Assembly (NCBI RefSeq): GCF_028747985.1
Contig: NZ_CP118108.1
Location: forward strand, 3,291,501 to 3,355,500
Direction: 5' to 3'
Length of the DNA stretch: 64,000 nt
Origin: Paenibacillus urinalis
GTDB taxonomy: Bacteria; Bacillota; Bacilli; Paenibacillales; Paenibacillaceae
Shown one piece after another: positions 8,621 through 16,600 of this stretch (position 1 is its first letter; every line of letters begins with the position of its first letter). The position numbers were made by a program, and so were the translations under genes. Below the pieces are notes generated by a model, which had not been told where the DNA came from, made no database searches, and saw only the letters and a program-made list of their open reading frames with translations.

Positions 8621-9173
8621 CGGTATTCACCTCCAGCTTCTTTTTTATTTTGCGAATCATTGCATAGTATTTGGATTTTACTGTAGATTCCGGGAGTTGC
8701 AGCATATCCGCGATCTCAAGAAACGTATATTCGCCAAAAATTTTAAGCCTGAATATGGACTGGCTGCCCGGTTCCAATTCACTAACAACGTGCATAATTC
8801 TCATGACTTCCTCTCTGTTCTCTACACGGATCGTAAAGTCTTCCGGCTCGGACATGACATGCTGGTCCTCCTCCATCGTTTCCGTCGATTGACGATAGCG
8901 GAAGGCTCTGGACCGATAATAATCGATCACTCGATTGGTGGCGATCCGATACAGCCAGGTACGAAACGCAGCTCTCTTCCCGTCAAAGTGCTGAATGGAC
9001 TGCAGCATGGAAATAAAAATTTCCTGTGTGAGGTCCATCGACTGCTCCTTGTCCATCGTCTGTCTATATACGTAGCTGTAAATCTCCTTGTAATAGGACG
9101 ATACCAGCTTATCCGCCGCGGCTTTATTCGATTGTCTCTTGATCTGCCTGATCCACTGTTTCTCAGATTCCAT
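8610..9173 (-). CDS. RNA polymerase ECF-type sigma factor
   Basis: This 187-residue sigma-70-family protein contains only regions 2 and 4. Region 2 includes DLTQEIFISML and FRTWLYRIATNRVIDYYR, the core-binding and -10 recognition helices. Region 4 ends with a helix-turn-helix, YTFLEIADMLQLPESTVKSKYYAMIRKIKKKL. It should direct polymerase to its own operon and perhaps others. I start at ATG 9173 (GGAG ten bases upstream). A TTG at 9179 is possible. It is the first gene of the leftward operon sigma / membrane protein / ATPase / permease / permease, which suggests envelope-stress or antibiotic-induced expression of the exporter. Confidence 0.9.
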   Translation of the reverse strand: MESEKQWIRQIKRQSNKAAADKLVSSYYKEIYSYVYRQTMDKEQSMDLTQEIFISMLQSIQHFDGKRAAFRTWLYRIATNRVIDYYRSRAFRYRQSTETMEEDQHVMSEPEDFTIRVENREEVMRIMHVVSELEPGSQSIFRLKIFGEYTFLEIADMLQLPESTVKSKYYAMIRKIKKKLEVNTDAS

Positions 9174-9302
9174 AAACAAAGCGCTCCATTCCTATCAAAC
9201 CGGTTCGTTTATATATGCGTAGTCCTTGTCCAAATAGTTTGACACAAGATTAAATATATTTTTCATTACAGCAGCAAAACGAACTATAAATGATGTTCAA
9301 GC

Positions 9303-9346
9303 AAAAAAAAGCTGTCCTCAAATAGGTTAACTATTTGAAAACAGCT
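9303..9346 (-). terminator. Orphan terminator-like hairpin upstream of the sigma operon
   Basis: On the minus strand AGCTGT and CAAATAG pair with CTATTTG and ACAGCT around a short loop, followed by eight T. No gene lies immediately upstream on that strand, since 9347-9566 is noncoding. It may attenuate a long leader of the sigma operon or end a small RNA. The rest of 9174-9566 is AT-rich and contains a short palindrome AGGCGTCGCCT at 9429-9439 and no supported gene. Confidence 0.6.
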
Positions 9347-9566
9347 GTATGTTTAGATTAAGCTAAATGGTCATTTAGAACCCCAATAAAAGAACATATG
9401 TTCGATAATTGCAGCTTCGGAATTAGACAGGCGTCGCCTCGCTTTTCATATTATTAGTATAAATCCTGAATAAATATAAGTCTATATTTTTCCAAATAAA
9501 TCATCTATATTTTGATAGACCTGGCCAGGTGAATACATTGGGTTCATGAATGGAGGCTAGCTGGAA

Positions 9567-10808
9567 GTGAAGATTCGGTTGTGGAGTACCAATCTGAAGA
9601 TCCGATTATTTGGGGAATCGCTGTTCAACATGCTGTACTGGATGTACTTCCCCTTCATTACGGTTTATTTCAGCGAAGTGTTTGGATTACAGACAGCTGG
9701 GCTAATGATGACGGTTCCTCCCTTGTTCAGTTTGGCTGGCAGCTTAATTGGCGGATACATGGCTGACCGTCTGGGCAGACGTACCGTAATGCTTATCGGT
9801 ACAGCACTGCAGACCATCATGTTTGCCCTGTTTGCCGTATCGACTCATCATGTAGTGGATTATGCGGCTTTTATTGGTATTGGTCTCGGTTCCGCCCTGT
9901 ACAAACCCGCCAGTTCCGCAATGGTGGCAGATCTGGTCCCGCAGGAGGACCGTAGACAAGTATTTGCTGCTTATACGACGGCGAACAATTTAGGAGCCGT
10001 GCTTGGGCCTGCCTTAGGCGCTGTTTTCTTCTTCGAATATCGGCAAGAGCTGCTGTGGTGCTGTACATCCATCATGCTGATCTACTCGGCTCTGATCTTG
10101 TTCTTCGTTCATGAGAGCAAGCCTGAATATGATACCGATCGTACATCATCCCATTCATTTATGAGCTTACTGAGGGAACAATGGACAGGCTACGGGATTA
10201 TTTTCCGAGACAAAATGTTTCTTCTATACTTGCTGGCAGGAATATTCTCACTCATTTCAATCATGCAGCTGGATCTTTATTTAGCAGTCTATATTACAAA
10301 TTACGTGCCAGCACAGTCCTTAATTTCTATGTTTGATATACACATCCAGTTGGAGCATACTGAAATATTGGGCTGGGTTCTCGGCTTGAACGGTCTGATG
10401 TTTGTGCTGTTTGTACTTCCAGTCACCCGATGGCTGCGTCCTGTTCAAGACCGGAACGTATTCATTCTGTCTGCATTGCTGACAGGAATCGGTACATTTC
10501 TACTCGGACTGGGCACGAATATCTGGTACTTGTTTGGCTGCACAATCATTTTCACAATCGGAGAAATCGTAAGATCACCCGTGATGCATAGCTTCATCAG
10601 CCATTACGCTCCAGAGCACGCCAGAGGTCAATATATGGGGGCAGACCATTTGCAGTATATTGCCGGACGTCTGTTTGCACCCGTTACTGTTTTTTTATCT
10701 GCCTGGGTTGCCCCGCTCGGTATCTTCAGCCTGATTTTTGCTTCATCGATGATCAGTGCATTACTGTACTATGGGTTATTTCGAGGACTTCAATCAAGTG
10801 GCGTATAA
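9567..10808 (+). CDS. MFS transporter
   Basis: This 413-residue protein has 12 predicted membrane helices in two halves. It carries the MFS loop 2-3 signature GGYMADRLGRRTVML (about residues 61-76). It is a proton-coupled importer or exporter of unknown substrate and resembles drug-efflux-type MFS proteins of Bacilli. The start is GTG at 9567 with GGAGG at 9552-9556. An overlapping ATG frame at 9581 is a shadow. It is monocistronic and convergent with the gene at 10810, whose stop is one base away, leaving no room for a separate terminator. Confidence 0.85.
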   Translation: MKIRLWSTNLKIRLFGESLFNMLYWMYFPFITVYFSEVFGLQTAGLMMTVPPLFSLAGSLIGGYMADRLGRRTVMLIGTALQTIMFALFAVSTHHVVDYAAFIGIGLGSALYKPASSAMVADLVPQEDRRQVFAAYTTANNLGAVLGPALGAVFFFEYRQELLWCCTSIMLIYSALILFFVHESKPEYDTDRTSSHSFMSLLREQWTGYGIIFRDKMFLLYLLAGIFSLISIMQLDLYLAVYITNYVPAQSLISMFDIHIQLEHTEILGWVLGLNGLMFVLFVLPVTRWLRPVQDRNVFILSALLTGIGTFLLGLGTNIWYLFGCTIIFTIGEIVRSPVMHSFISHYAPEHARGQYMGADHLQYIAGRLFAPVTVFLSAWVAPLGIFSLIFASSMISALLYYGLFRGLQSSGV

Positions 10809-10809
10809 A

Positions 10810-11313
10810 TCATTCCAGCATCCGAAATATGGCGTGCAATTGCCTATAATAGAAAAAAAGAGACACAGTACTTGTGTCTTTTACGGCGTAAGAATCCACT
10901 TCACTTGACAGGTTATCCAAACGATACGAGCCGGGTCCGAAGAAGCCCGAGGTTCTTGTAAAGGTCGCAGCAACCTTCCCTGACTCATCCTCAATCGTAT
11001 ATTCTTTGGAGAAAGCCGGAGAAGTGATGGAATAGATTCCTCGTGAGCCCGCATGATATTCATACCTTTTCGTGAAAAAGCTCATCTTGGCTCTGACGAT
11101 TCCAACAATCTCTTCACCAGGATCCATTACATTCCACTTTCCCGAGAACGCACGAAATTTACCTGAATAAACCAAATCTCGGGATGGACCATAAATGTCC
11201 AGAGAAGTGCCGAAAGCACTCTTTAAATCGATACTTCCGGCTTCCTGTCCCGTGCCATCCACAATTTCTGTCATACCCGAGCTGAAAAAGTTATTCCTGA
11301 AATTAAGCTCCAT
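10810..11313 (-). CDS. Tubby/LURP-one-like beta-rich protein
   Basis: This 167-residue protein is beta-strand rich with the pattern of LURP-one/scramblase-like proteins. Successive hairpins carry D-x-x-G turns (EIVDGTGQEAGSIDLKSAFG, LDIYGPSRDLVYSGKFR, YTIEDESGKVAATFTR). In Bacilli such proteins (YxjI family) have no known reaction. The assignment rests on fold-like pattern only. It lacks a signal peptide and membrane segments and has a weak ribosome binding site. It appears to be the last host gene before the accessory island. Confidence 0.55.
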   Translation of the reverse strand: MELNFRNNFFSSGMTEIVDGTGQEAGSIDLKSAFGTSLDIYGPSRDLVYSGKFRAFSGKWNVMDPGEEIVGIVRAKMSFFTKRYEYHAGSRGIYSITSPAFSKEYTIEDESGKVAATFTRTSGFFGPGSYRLDNLSSEVDSYAVKDTSTVSLFFYYRQLHAIFRMLE

Positions 11314-11354
11314 TCCGCTTCACCGTAACGTTGGATAGGGTAAACTAAAACAAA

Positions 11355-11390
11355 AAAGGGTAGAAGGACTTACGCAGCCTTTTACCCTTT
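11355..11390 (-). terminator. Intrinsic terminator after the 11.4-13.0 kb gene pair
   Basis: The stem AAAGGGTAgAAGG / CCTTTTACCCTTT is followed on the minus strand by TTTTTTGTTTT, 18 bases past the stop of the gene ending at 11408. Confidence 0.85.
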
Positions 11391-11407
11391 ATATATTATA
11401 AATGCTC

Positions 11408-12595
11408 TTAAGACTGTTTTGTATGAACTTCAAGTAACTTATACGATACGCTTTCTTTATCTGTACATGTACTAATGACCTTTTTTGTCTCAATCAATGC
11501 ATTTACTTCCATCGGAACCTCAAAAGTGTAACCATTCTGTACTATTGTTTTAATCTGTTCAGATAAATTTCCAGAGTAGTCATTTTCGTCATCACCTTCT
11601 ATGTAGAAAGTGTTCCTTTTCAGATTGATTGCTATTAGCTTTCCTTTTACAGTCATTTGGTGATATGTTTCAGAGTTTTCATTGATAAGTTTAATGGCTG
11701 AATCCAACTGGTCTTTCGATATTGAGTCGGATCTATTTTCTGAATTAGGTGATGCCCATTCAAATTTTAAGCTTCCAGAGGTACTTTGAACAGAATTAAG
11801 AAACTTCTGATACCACATAACCGCTCTTGGATTAATCCCCCTCAAACTCTGCTTTAATGTTTCATTGTTCTTACTTTTAATTAGAAGGTCAGATAGTTGA
11901 TTCATTGCTTCAGTAGCTGGTGTTACATTAAATATATTCGCTGATTTTTTTGACTTTATTCTAATTCCAAATGAAGATTCAAATAAAGATGTAACATTCG
12001 CTGAATTATCCTCTATAACAGCTAAAGGAGGCTTTCTCATATTTGCATCCCATCTTGGATCTAATGAATATAAGGTATATTGGATTGAGGTTAGTGTATC
12101 ACCAAGTTTTTGGCAACCAAGCTCATAAGCTTCCTCTCCACCTTCTATAGCAATATCCAAAATGTCCCTACGGCTTTCAAAAGCTTCTTCCAATGTAGGG
12201 GAAGGCTTTGGCGGAAGTTCTGAGTAGTGAGTATCTGTACTTAAAGGTGCATAGGAATCTTCCTCTGGTAAATATTCATCTGGAATATCATCACTGGATA
12301 GGATTTGGATAATGGGTTTAAATTCTTCTGTTACAGGAAGGTGTACCTCATATAGGTGGTCTTCAGCATTTGTAATTGCATCTCTAATAGAAATCCTACC
12401 ACTTTTAATCTCCTGAACTCTTGATTTGCTTACGGGAATAAACAACCAATGGTCTGATTCCTCTAGTTCATCGACCAAAAAAGCAAGAAATTCAATTGAT
12501 TTATTTTTACATGTAAATATACGAGGTCCATCATAATAGAAAAATACATCCAAAATTTTCAGACATCCTAATGGTGTGTATAGCTCACCATGCAT
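11408..12595 (-). CDS. Unknown protein of defence-island type, possibly DUF6575
   Basis: This 395-residue soluble protein opens with MHGELYTPLGCLKILDVFFYYDGPRIFTCKN, a head I associate from memory with the DUF6575 family. The N-terminal ~100 residues look like one mixed alpha/beta domain, an acidic Pro/Glu linker follows (about 105-135), and the C-terminal half is predicted alpha/beta. No catalytic motif is evident. Its start overlaps the stop of the upstream gene as TAATG, so the two are translationally coupled and likely act together. It lies beside a restriction operon, so a defence or toxin/immunity role is plausible but unproven. Confidence 0.6.
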   Translation of the reverse strand: MHGELYTPLGCLKILDVFFYYDGPRIFTCKNKSIEFLAFLVDELEESDHWLFIPVSKSRVQEIKSGRISIRDAITNAEDHLYEVHLPVTEEFKPIIQILSSDDIPDEYLPEEDSYAPLSTDTHYSELPPKPSPTLEEAFESRRDILDIAIEGGEEAYELGCQKLGDTLTSIQYTLYSLDPRWDANMRKPPLAVIEDNSANVTSLFESSFGIRIKSKKSANIFNVTPATEAMNQLSDLLIKSKNNETLKQSLRGINPRAVMWYQKFLNSVQSTSGSLKFEWASPNSENRSDSISKDQLDSAIKLINENSETYHQMTVKGKLIAINLKRNTFYIEGDDENDYSGNLSEQIKTIVQNGYTFEVPMEVNALIETKKVISTCTDKESVSYKLLEVHTKQS

Positions 12596-13017
12596 TATAT
12601 GTCCTCTCCTATCTTTAATATCTCATTAAAATATGTATGAGGTTCAACACCCATAAATGTCCACCAATTTACATGAGAATATCCAACTGTTTGACTAGGG
12701 TCATGAACGAAGACACCAGTATCTGGTGAAATATGTCCGACCGCTACCTTATTCATTTTCTTCATGCCTATCCCAGAAAAAAATTTGTGTGCAACAGGTA
12801 TGTCATTAGTACTACTCAAAACAGAAAGAGCAAGATTATCACAGGTAGCAGATGCATATTGCTTTCTTCTAACACCAGGTGCTATAAAATCCTTTGCTTT
12901 TATAGAGCTCGAAGGAACTATTCTATATACTTTCATCTCTTCTTTTATCGCTTTATCAATTGGGGGACAACTATCTGGAAAATAATTTGGGAACTCCTTC
13001 AAATCATTCTCTCCCAT
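12595..13017 (-). CDS. Unknown 140-residue protein coupled to the 11408-12595 gene
   Basis: The protein reads VYRIVPSSSIKAKDFIAPGVRRKQ..., then a Cys/Leu-rich centre and GHISPDTGVFVHDP, with an aromatic end VNWWTFMGVEPHTYF. The YR..., D-F and C-terminal aromatic pattern vaguely recalls RES/ADP-ribosyltransferase-like toxins, but I see no definite R-S-E triad. The ribosome binding site AGAGGTGA lies five bases before the ATG. It is the first gene of a two-gene unit whose partner starts at 12595. A toxin-antitoxin or abortive-infection pair is one possibility. Confidence 0.6.
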   Translation of the reverse strand: MGENDLKEFPNYFPDSCPPIDKAIKEEMKVYRIVPSSSIKAKDFIAPGVRRKQYASATCDNLALSVLSSTNDIPVAHKFFSGIGMKKMNKVAVGHISPDTGVFVHDPSQTVGYSHVNWWTFMGVEPHTYFNEILKIGEDI

Positions 13018-13109
13018 TTAAATCACCTCTAAACTGCTCTAATATATCGGAATCATAAGCCTTATTTCGATATAACGTTACTTTTTTCCTGCTTAATAAA
13101 CAAAAAAAT

Positions 13110-13144
13110 CCAGATCACGAGATAAAATGATATCTCGGATCTGG
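13110..13144 (-). terminator. Intrinsic terminator after the XRE regulator gene
   Basis: CCAGATC..GAGATA pairs with TATCTC..GATCTGG, followed on the minus strand by ATTTTTTTG. It lies 12 bases past the stop of the gene ending at 13157. Confidence 0.88.
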
Positions 13145-13156
13145 AATTCGATTACC

Positions 13157-13489
13157 CTAATCTTCTTCATTCAAATAATCTTTTATTTTCTTTTTCACTT
13201 TAGTTCGAAGGTTCTCATGACCATTCTCAATCTTTGATAAGGTTTCTAGACCAATCCCTAGTTTCAGAGCTAGCTCTTTTTGCGTTAGGCCTTCGGCTTT
13301 CCGTTTACAATAAACGTCCATTGCTAATGATGACGGCAGCTCGTAAGCATCGCTGTCATCATCCCAATCTGGTTCCCATTCGCCATTACCTTTATTAAAC
13401 TCCATGTCCAGGTATTCCTCTATACCCACTAGCGCTCGGAGTTCTTCTTCTGTTTCATACATAAAACCATGGCATAAATTGCTTTTCAT
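13157..13489 (-). CDS. XRE-family helix-turn-helix regulator
   Basis: This 110-residue protein has an acidic N-terminal half (GNGEWEPDWDDDSDAYELP) and a C-terminal Cro/CI-type helix-turn-helix, GLTQKELALKLGIGLETLSKIENG, at about residues 67-92. Such proteins act as antitoxins or repressors of restriction or toxin operons. It has an AAAGGTG-type ribosome binding site and its own terminator. It lies directly downstream of the type III restriction operon and upstream of the unknown two-gene unit, so it could control either. Confidence 0.8.
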   Translation of the reverse strand: MKSNLCHGFMYETEEELRALVGIEEYLDMEFNKGNGEWEPDWDDDSDAYELPSSLAMDVYCKRKAEGLTQKELALKLGIGLETLSKIENGHENLRTKVKKKIKDYLNEED

Positions 13490-13598
13490 ATTATCCGCAC
13501 CTTTTAGTCAAATTACAAACAGAGTGTATTGTGTTTATCCCGTCTGTTAATTTGAGTAGAACCATTAGGTACAGATAATGCAAGGGGAAAAGATGGGT

Positions 13599-16586
13599 CT
13601 ATATTCCCATTTTGAATTTTTCATAGCTGTTAGCGAGCTTGTATGTGACCCCGTTCTCCAATGCAGCAAAGTGCTTCCGACCACATGTGATCTTCCCATC
13701 TTCTTTCAATCGAAGATCCTCCTGGTCGGTGCTCCCCTTTGTTTCAACAACGAAGAATAGGGTTTCCACTCCCTCTTTTTCAACCAATACTGCCCAGTCA
13801 GGGTTATAATTGCCCAGTGGTGTATCTATTACAAATGATGAAGGGAGCTTAACAAATAACTTAACGTCCTCATCATTGTTAAGCTTTTCTGCAAATGCTC
13901 GCTCTACATTGGAATCATAGCGGATATAGTTATAGACTGATTTATCATTTGACACTTCAACTGCATTAGCCTTCATATAACCGACAAGCTCCTGATGCTC
14001 GAATAATGATTGCTGATAAAACGCATGGTCACCTATACGCTCATATTTAATACCATCCACAATTAACTTCTTCTTTTCTCTGTTAATGATTTTCATAACA
14101 GCTTCCATGAATGCTTGTGGATTCTTCTCAAAGTCTTTCAAGCGTTTGGAGCCAATTAATATATCAACAAGTGTACGTCTCTTAAGGTTGGTCTGTTCCT
14201 GTAAATAACGCAGAATGTCTGGCAGACGTCGTTTCTCTTCCAGCGCTTCATATACACGCATTGTCTGCCCTTCTCCAGACACACCTGATTGGTCCACTTT
14301 CAATAGGGCATTTTCTCGTTTAATTTTCCTAGCCTTAAATGCATCCAGCTTTTGTATTGCATCTATACATCTGCCCTTAAGTGTATCGGAGTCCAAATCT
14401 ACTGAATAAGTCGTCTTGTATTTTATCTGGTTCCATAATTGATTAAACTCGTCGCTTAGGAGAACCTCTTTATTCAGCTTAATATCCACTTCGTCTTTCT
14501 TATTGAAGATCGGCAGCTTCTTAATGGAATTTCTTATGACCCTTTCAATATCCTGCTTTATTTCCTTAAATTCATATGGAACATCGAAAGTTTCAGCTGC
14601 AATTGCTTCCTTCAGCTTGTTTTCAACCTTTCCTTTTTTATCAAGGAATTTTTCTTTAACAAGGAAGGAATAAACTTTGGCAGAATAGTCATAGCCTATT
14701 TCCTTGGACTCTCCAGTGACCTCATCTGTCAGAGTAATTGTAGAGAAGGATTGTTCTTCAAGGTATCCAAACTTAACACCTGTCTCATCTTCCATTTCCT
14801 TCTGAAGCGATTCAGCAAATTGTTGATACGATTCATTTGCTATTACTGTAAGAACATTAATATTCTCGTCATACTGTCTTTGTCCATCTTGATTTACAGA
14901 TAAGCGCAAGCCACGACCAATTTTTTGCCGCTTAGTGAAAGGGTCCTTGGTTTCAACTAAAGTGCATATTTGGAAGACATTTGGGTTATCCCATCCTTCT
15001 TTAAGGGCAGAGTGGGAAAAGATAAATCGCAACGGCGTCTCAAAGCTTAGTAGCTTTTCTTTTTCTTTCATGATGAGTTCAAATGCTGATTCATCATCTT
15101 TATTCGACCGCAGGCTGCCATCTTTCGCAACTTTACTGTCTTTATAGTTTCCGCTCTTATCCTGTGAAAAGTATCCGTCATGAACCTCTTCAGCACTTTG
15201 GTTCGAAATATACTGGTCTTCTTCAAAGAGCGATCGATATTTTGGTGTCCTAATAAGGGAAACATACTCTTCTTCGAAAATCTTGGCATACTTTCCTTTT
15301 TGCCAAGGCTGTCCTTTTGGATAAACTCGATAGTTTTCTACTTTATCTATAAAGAAAAGGGTAAGTACTTTGATTCCTTGGTGGACAAGCCTTTTTTCCT
15401 TATCTAAATGAGTGCGAATCGCTTCTCTTATTTGGTATCTCTTGAGTAAGCCATCATCGATAGCACCAATCGATTCTTCCAGTTTCAGTACCTTGCCATT
15501 TTCGAATTCAATCATTTCGTTTCCAGGATAACAGTCGATACCTTCTACAATATAACCACGATATAGTTCCCGCTCACCAGATAATAAATATAAGTTGTTT
15601 TTATTGTTAGGATTTATTTCTTTTTTCACTCTGGTGACAGTACCATTTTTCTTTTTCTCATCTATTTCAACAGTGGCCTTATATCCATTTTTATTAGAGA
15701 CACTGATAAGCTTAATATATGGATCATTAAAATCGTCATCTGAATTGACAGATAGTACTTCGATTTTTTTTACAAGCTTCTTCTCATAAGCATCAACGGG
15801 GTCTAGCTTGTACATTAGATTGTATGTGTCCCTATGGGTAGCAGAATACCTCAATTTACAAAGTGGATTTAAAGAGGCAATAGCTTCCTTTGCTTTATCC
15901 GTGTTATCAACACTTTGCGGTTCATCAATAATAACGATAGGGTTTGTTTCTTGAATAAATTGAATGGGTTTTTTCCCGTTCATTGTGTCTCTTTCACGGT
16001 GAATAAGGTTAGCTTTGTTTTCTTTTTCTGGGTCATCAAAGCTTTTCTTAAAGGCATCAATATTAATAATCATTACTTCAATATTTGTGCTTGTTGCATA
16101 TTCACGAACCTGCTCCAGTTTAGATGAATCATATTTAAAGTAGTGACAATGCTGCCCAGGGTACTCGTTTGCAAAATGCTCTTCAGTCATCTGAAACGAT
16201 TTATATACGCCTTCACGAATAGCAACACTAGGCACAACAATGATGAATTTTGAAAAGCCATATCTTTTATTTAATTCAAATATACTTCTGGTATAAACAT
16301 ATGTTTTTCCAGTACCTGTTTCCATTTCAACAGTGAAATTCCAATCTTGAATGCTAGCGCTTTTTTTAAGGTGATTTCTCAGCTGTACCTTTTGTACATT
16401 TTCAAGTACTTCTGCTGCCGATAGCTCCAGCTTGTTTCCAATTCCAAGCTCTGTTATTTCTTGCCCAACAATATCACCCATACTTACAGTAAAGTTAGAG
16501 ACCTTAACCGCTTGACCCTCAAAGATATCAGTGATTGATTGAATGGCATCAAGCTGGTATTGTTGTTCATCAAACTTAATCTTCAT
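13599..16586 (-). CDS. res: Type III restriction enzyme Res subunit (helicase/endonuclease)
   Basis: This 995-residue subunit cleaves DNA after ATP-driven translocation from unmethylated recognition sites, in complex with Mod. The helicase motor shows Walker A METGTGKTYVY (about 88-98), the DEAD-type box IIDEPQ (219-224), motif III YSATH, and motif VI IGRGLRLSVN. A PD-(D/E)xK nuclease lies near the C-terminus (YNPDWAVLV ... VVETKG, last 70 residues). The length fits full-size Res. It starts 15 bases downstream of mod and is the last gene of the four-gene operon from 22455. All key residues are present, so the enzyme should be active. Confidence 0.94.
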   Translation of the reverse strand: MKIKFDEQQYQLDAIQSITDIFEGQAVKVSNFTVSMGDIVGQEITELGIGNKLELSAAEVLENVQKVQLRNHLKKSASIQDWNFTVEMETGTGKTYVYTRSIFELNKRYGFSKFIIVVPSVAIREGVYKSFQMTEEHFANEYPGQHCHYFKYDSSKLEQVREYATSTNIEVMIINIDAFKKSFDDPEKENKANLIHRERDTMNGKKPIQFIQETNPIVIIDEPQSVDNTDKAKEAIASLNPLCKLRYSATHRDTYNLMYKLDPVDAYEKKLVKKIEVLSVNSDDDFNDPYIKLISVSNKNGYKATVEIDEKKKNGTVTRVKKEINPNNKNNLYLLSGERELYRGYIVEGIDCYPGNEMIEFENGKVLKLEESIGAIDDGLLKRYQIREAIRTHLDKEKRLVHQGIKVLTLFFIDKVENYRVYPKGQPWQKGKYAKIFEEEYVSLIRTPKYRSLFEEDQYISNQSAEEVHDGYFSQDKSGNYKDSKVAKDGSLRSNKDDESAFELIMKEKEKLLSFETPLRFIFSHSALKEGWDNPNVFQICTLVETKDPFTKRQKIGRGLRLSVNQDGQRQYDENINVLTVIANESYQQFAESLQKEMEDETGVKFGYLEEQSFSTITLTDEVTGESKEIGYDYSAKVYSFLVKEKFLDKKGKVENKLKEAIAAETFDVPYEFKEIKQDIERVIRNSIKKLPIFNKKDEVDIKLNKEVLLSDEFNQLWNQIKYKTTYSVDLDSDTLKGRCIDAIQKLDAFKARKIKRENALLKVDQSGVSGEGQTMRVYEALEEKRRLPDILRYLQEQTNLKRRTLVDILIGSKRLKDFEKNPQAFMEAVMKIINREKKKLIVDGIKYERIGDHAFYQQSLFEHQELVGYMKANAVEVSNDKSVYNYIRYDSNVERAFAEKLNNDEDVKLFVKLPSSFVIDTPLGNYNPDWAVLVEKEGVETLFFVVETKGSTDQEDLRLKEDGKITCGRKHFAALENGVTYKLANSYEKFKMGI

Positions 16587-16600
16587 ATCGCCATTCCTCC

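Noticed and set aside
9744..9959. Minus-strand ORF inside the MFS gene
   Set aside because: It is antisense to a clear membrane transporter and has no ribosome binding site.
11313..11410. Possible att site at the left end of the accessory island
   Set aside because: No direct repeat longer than chance was found against the region after the serine recombinase.
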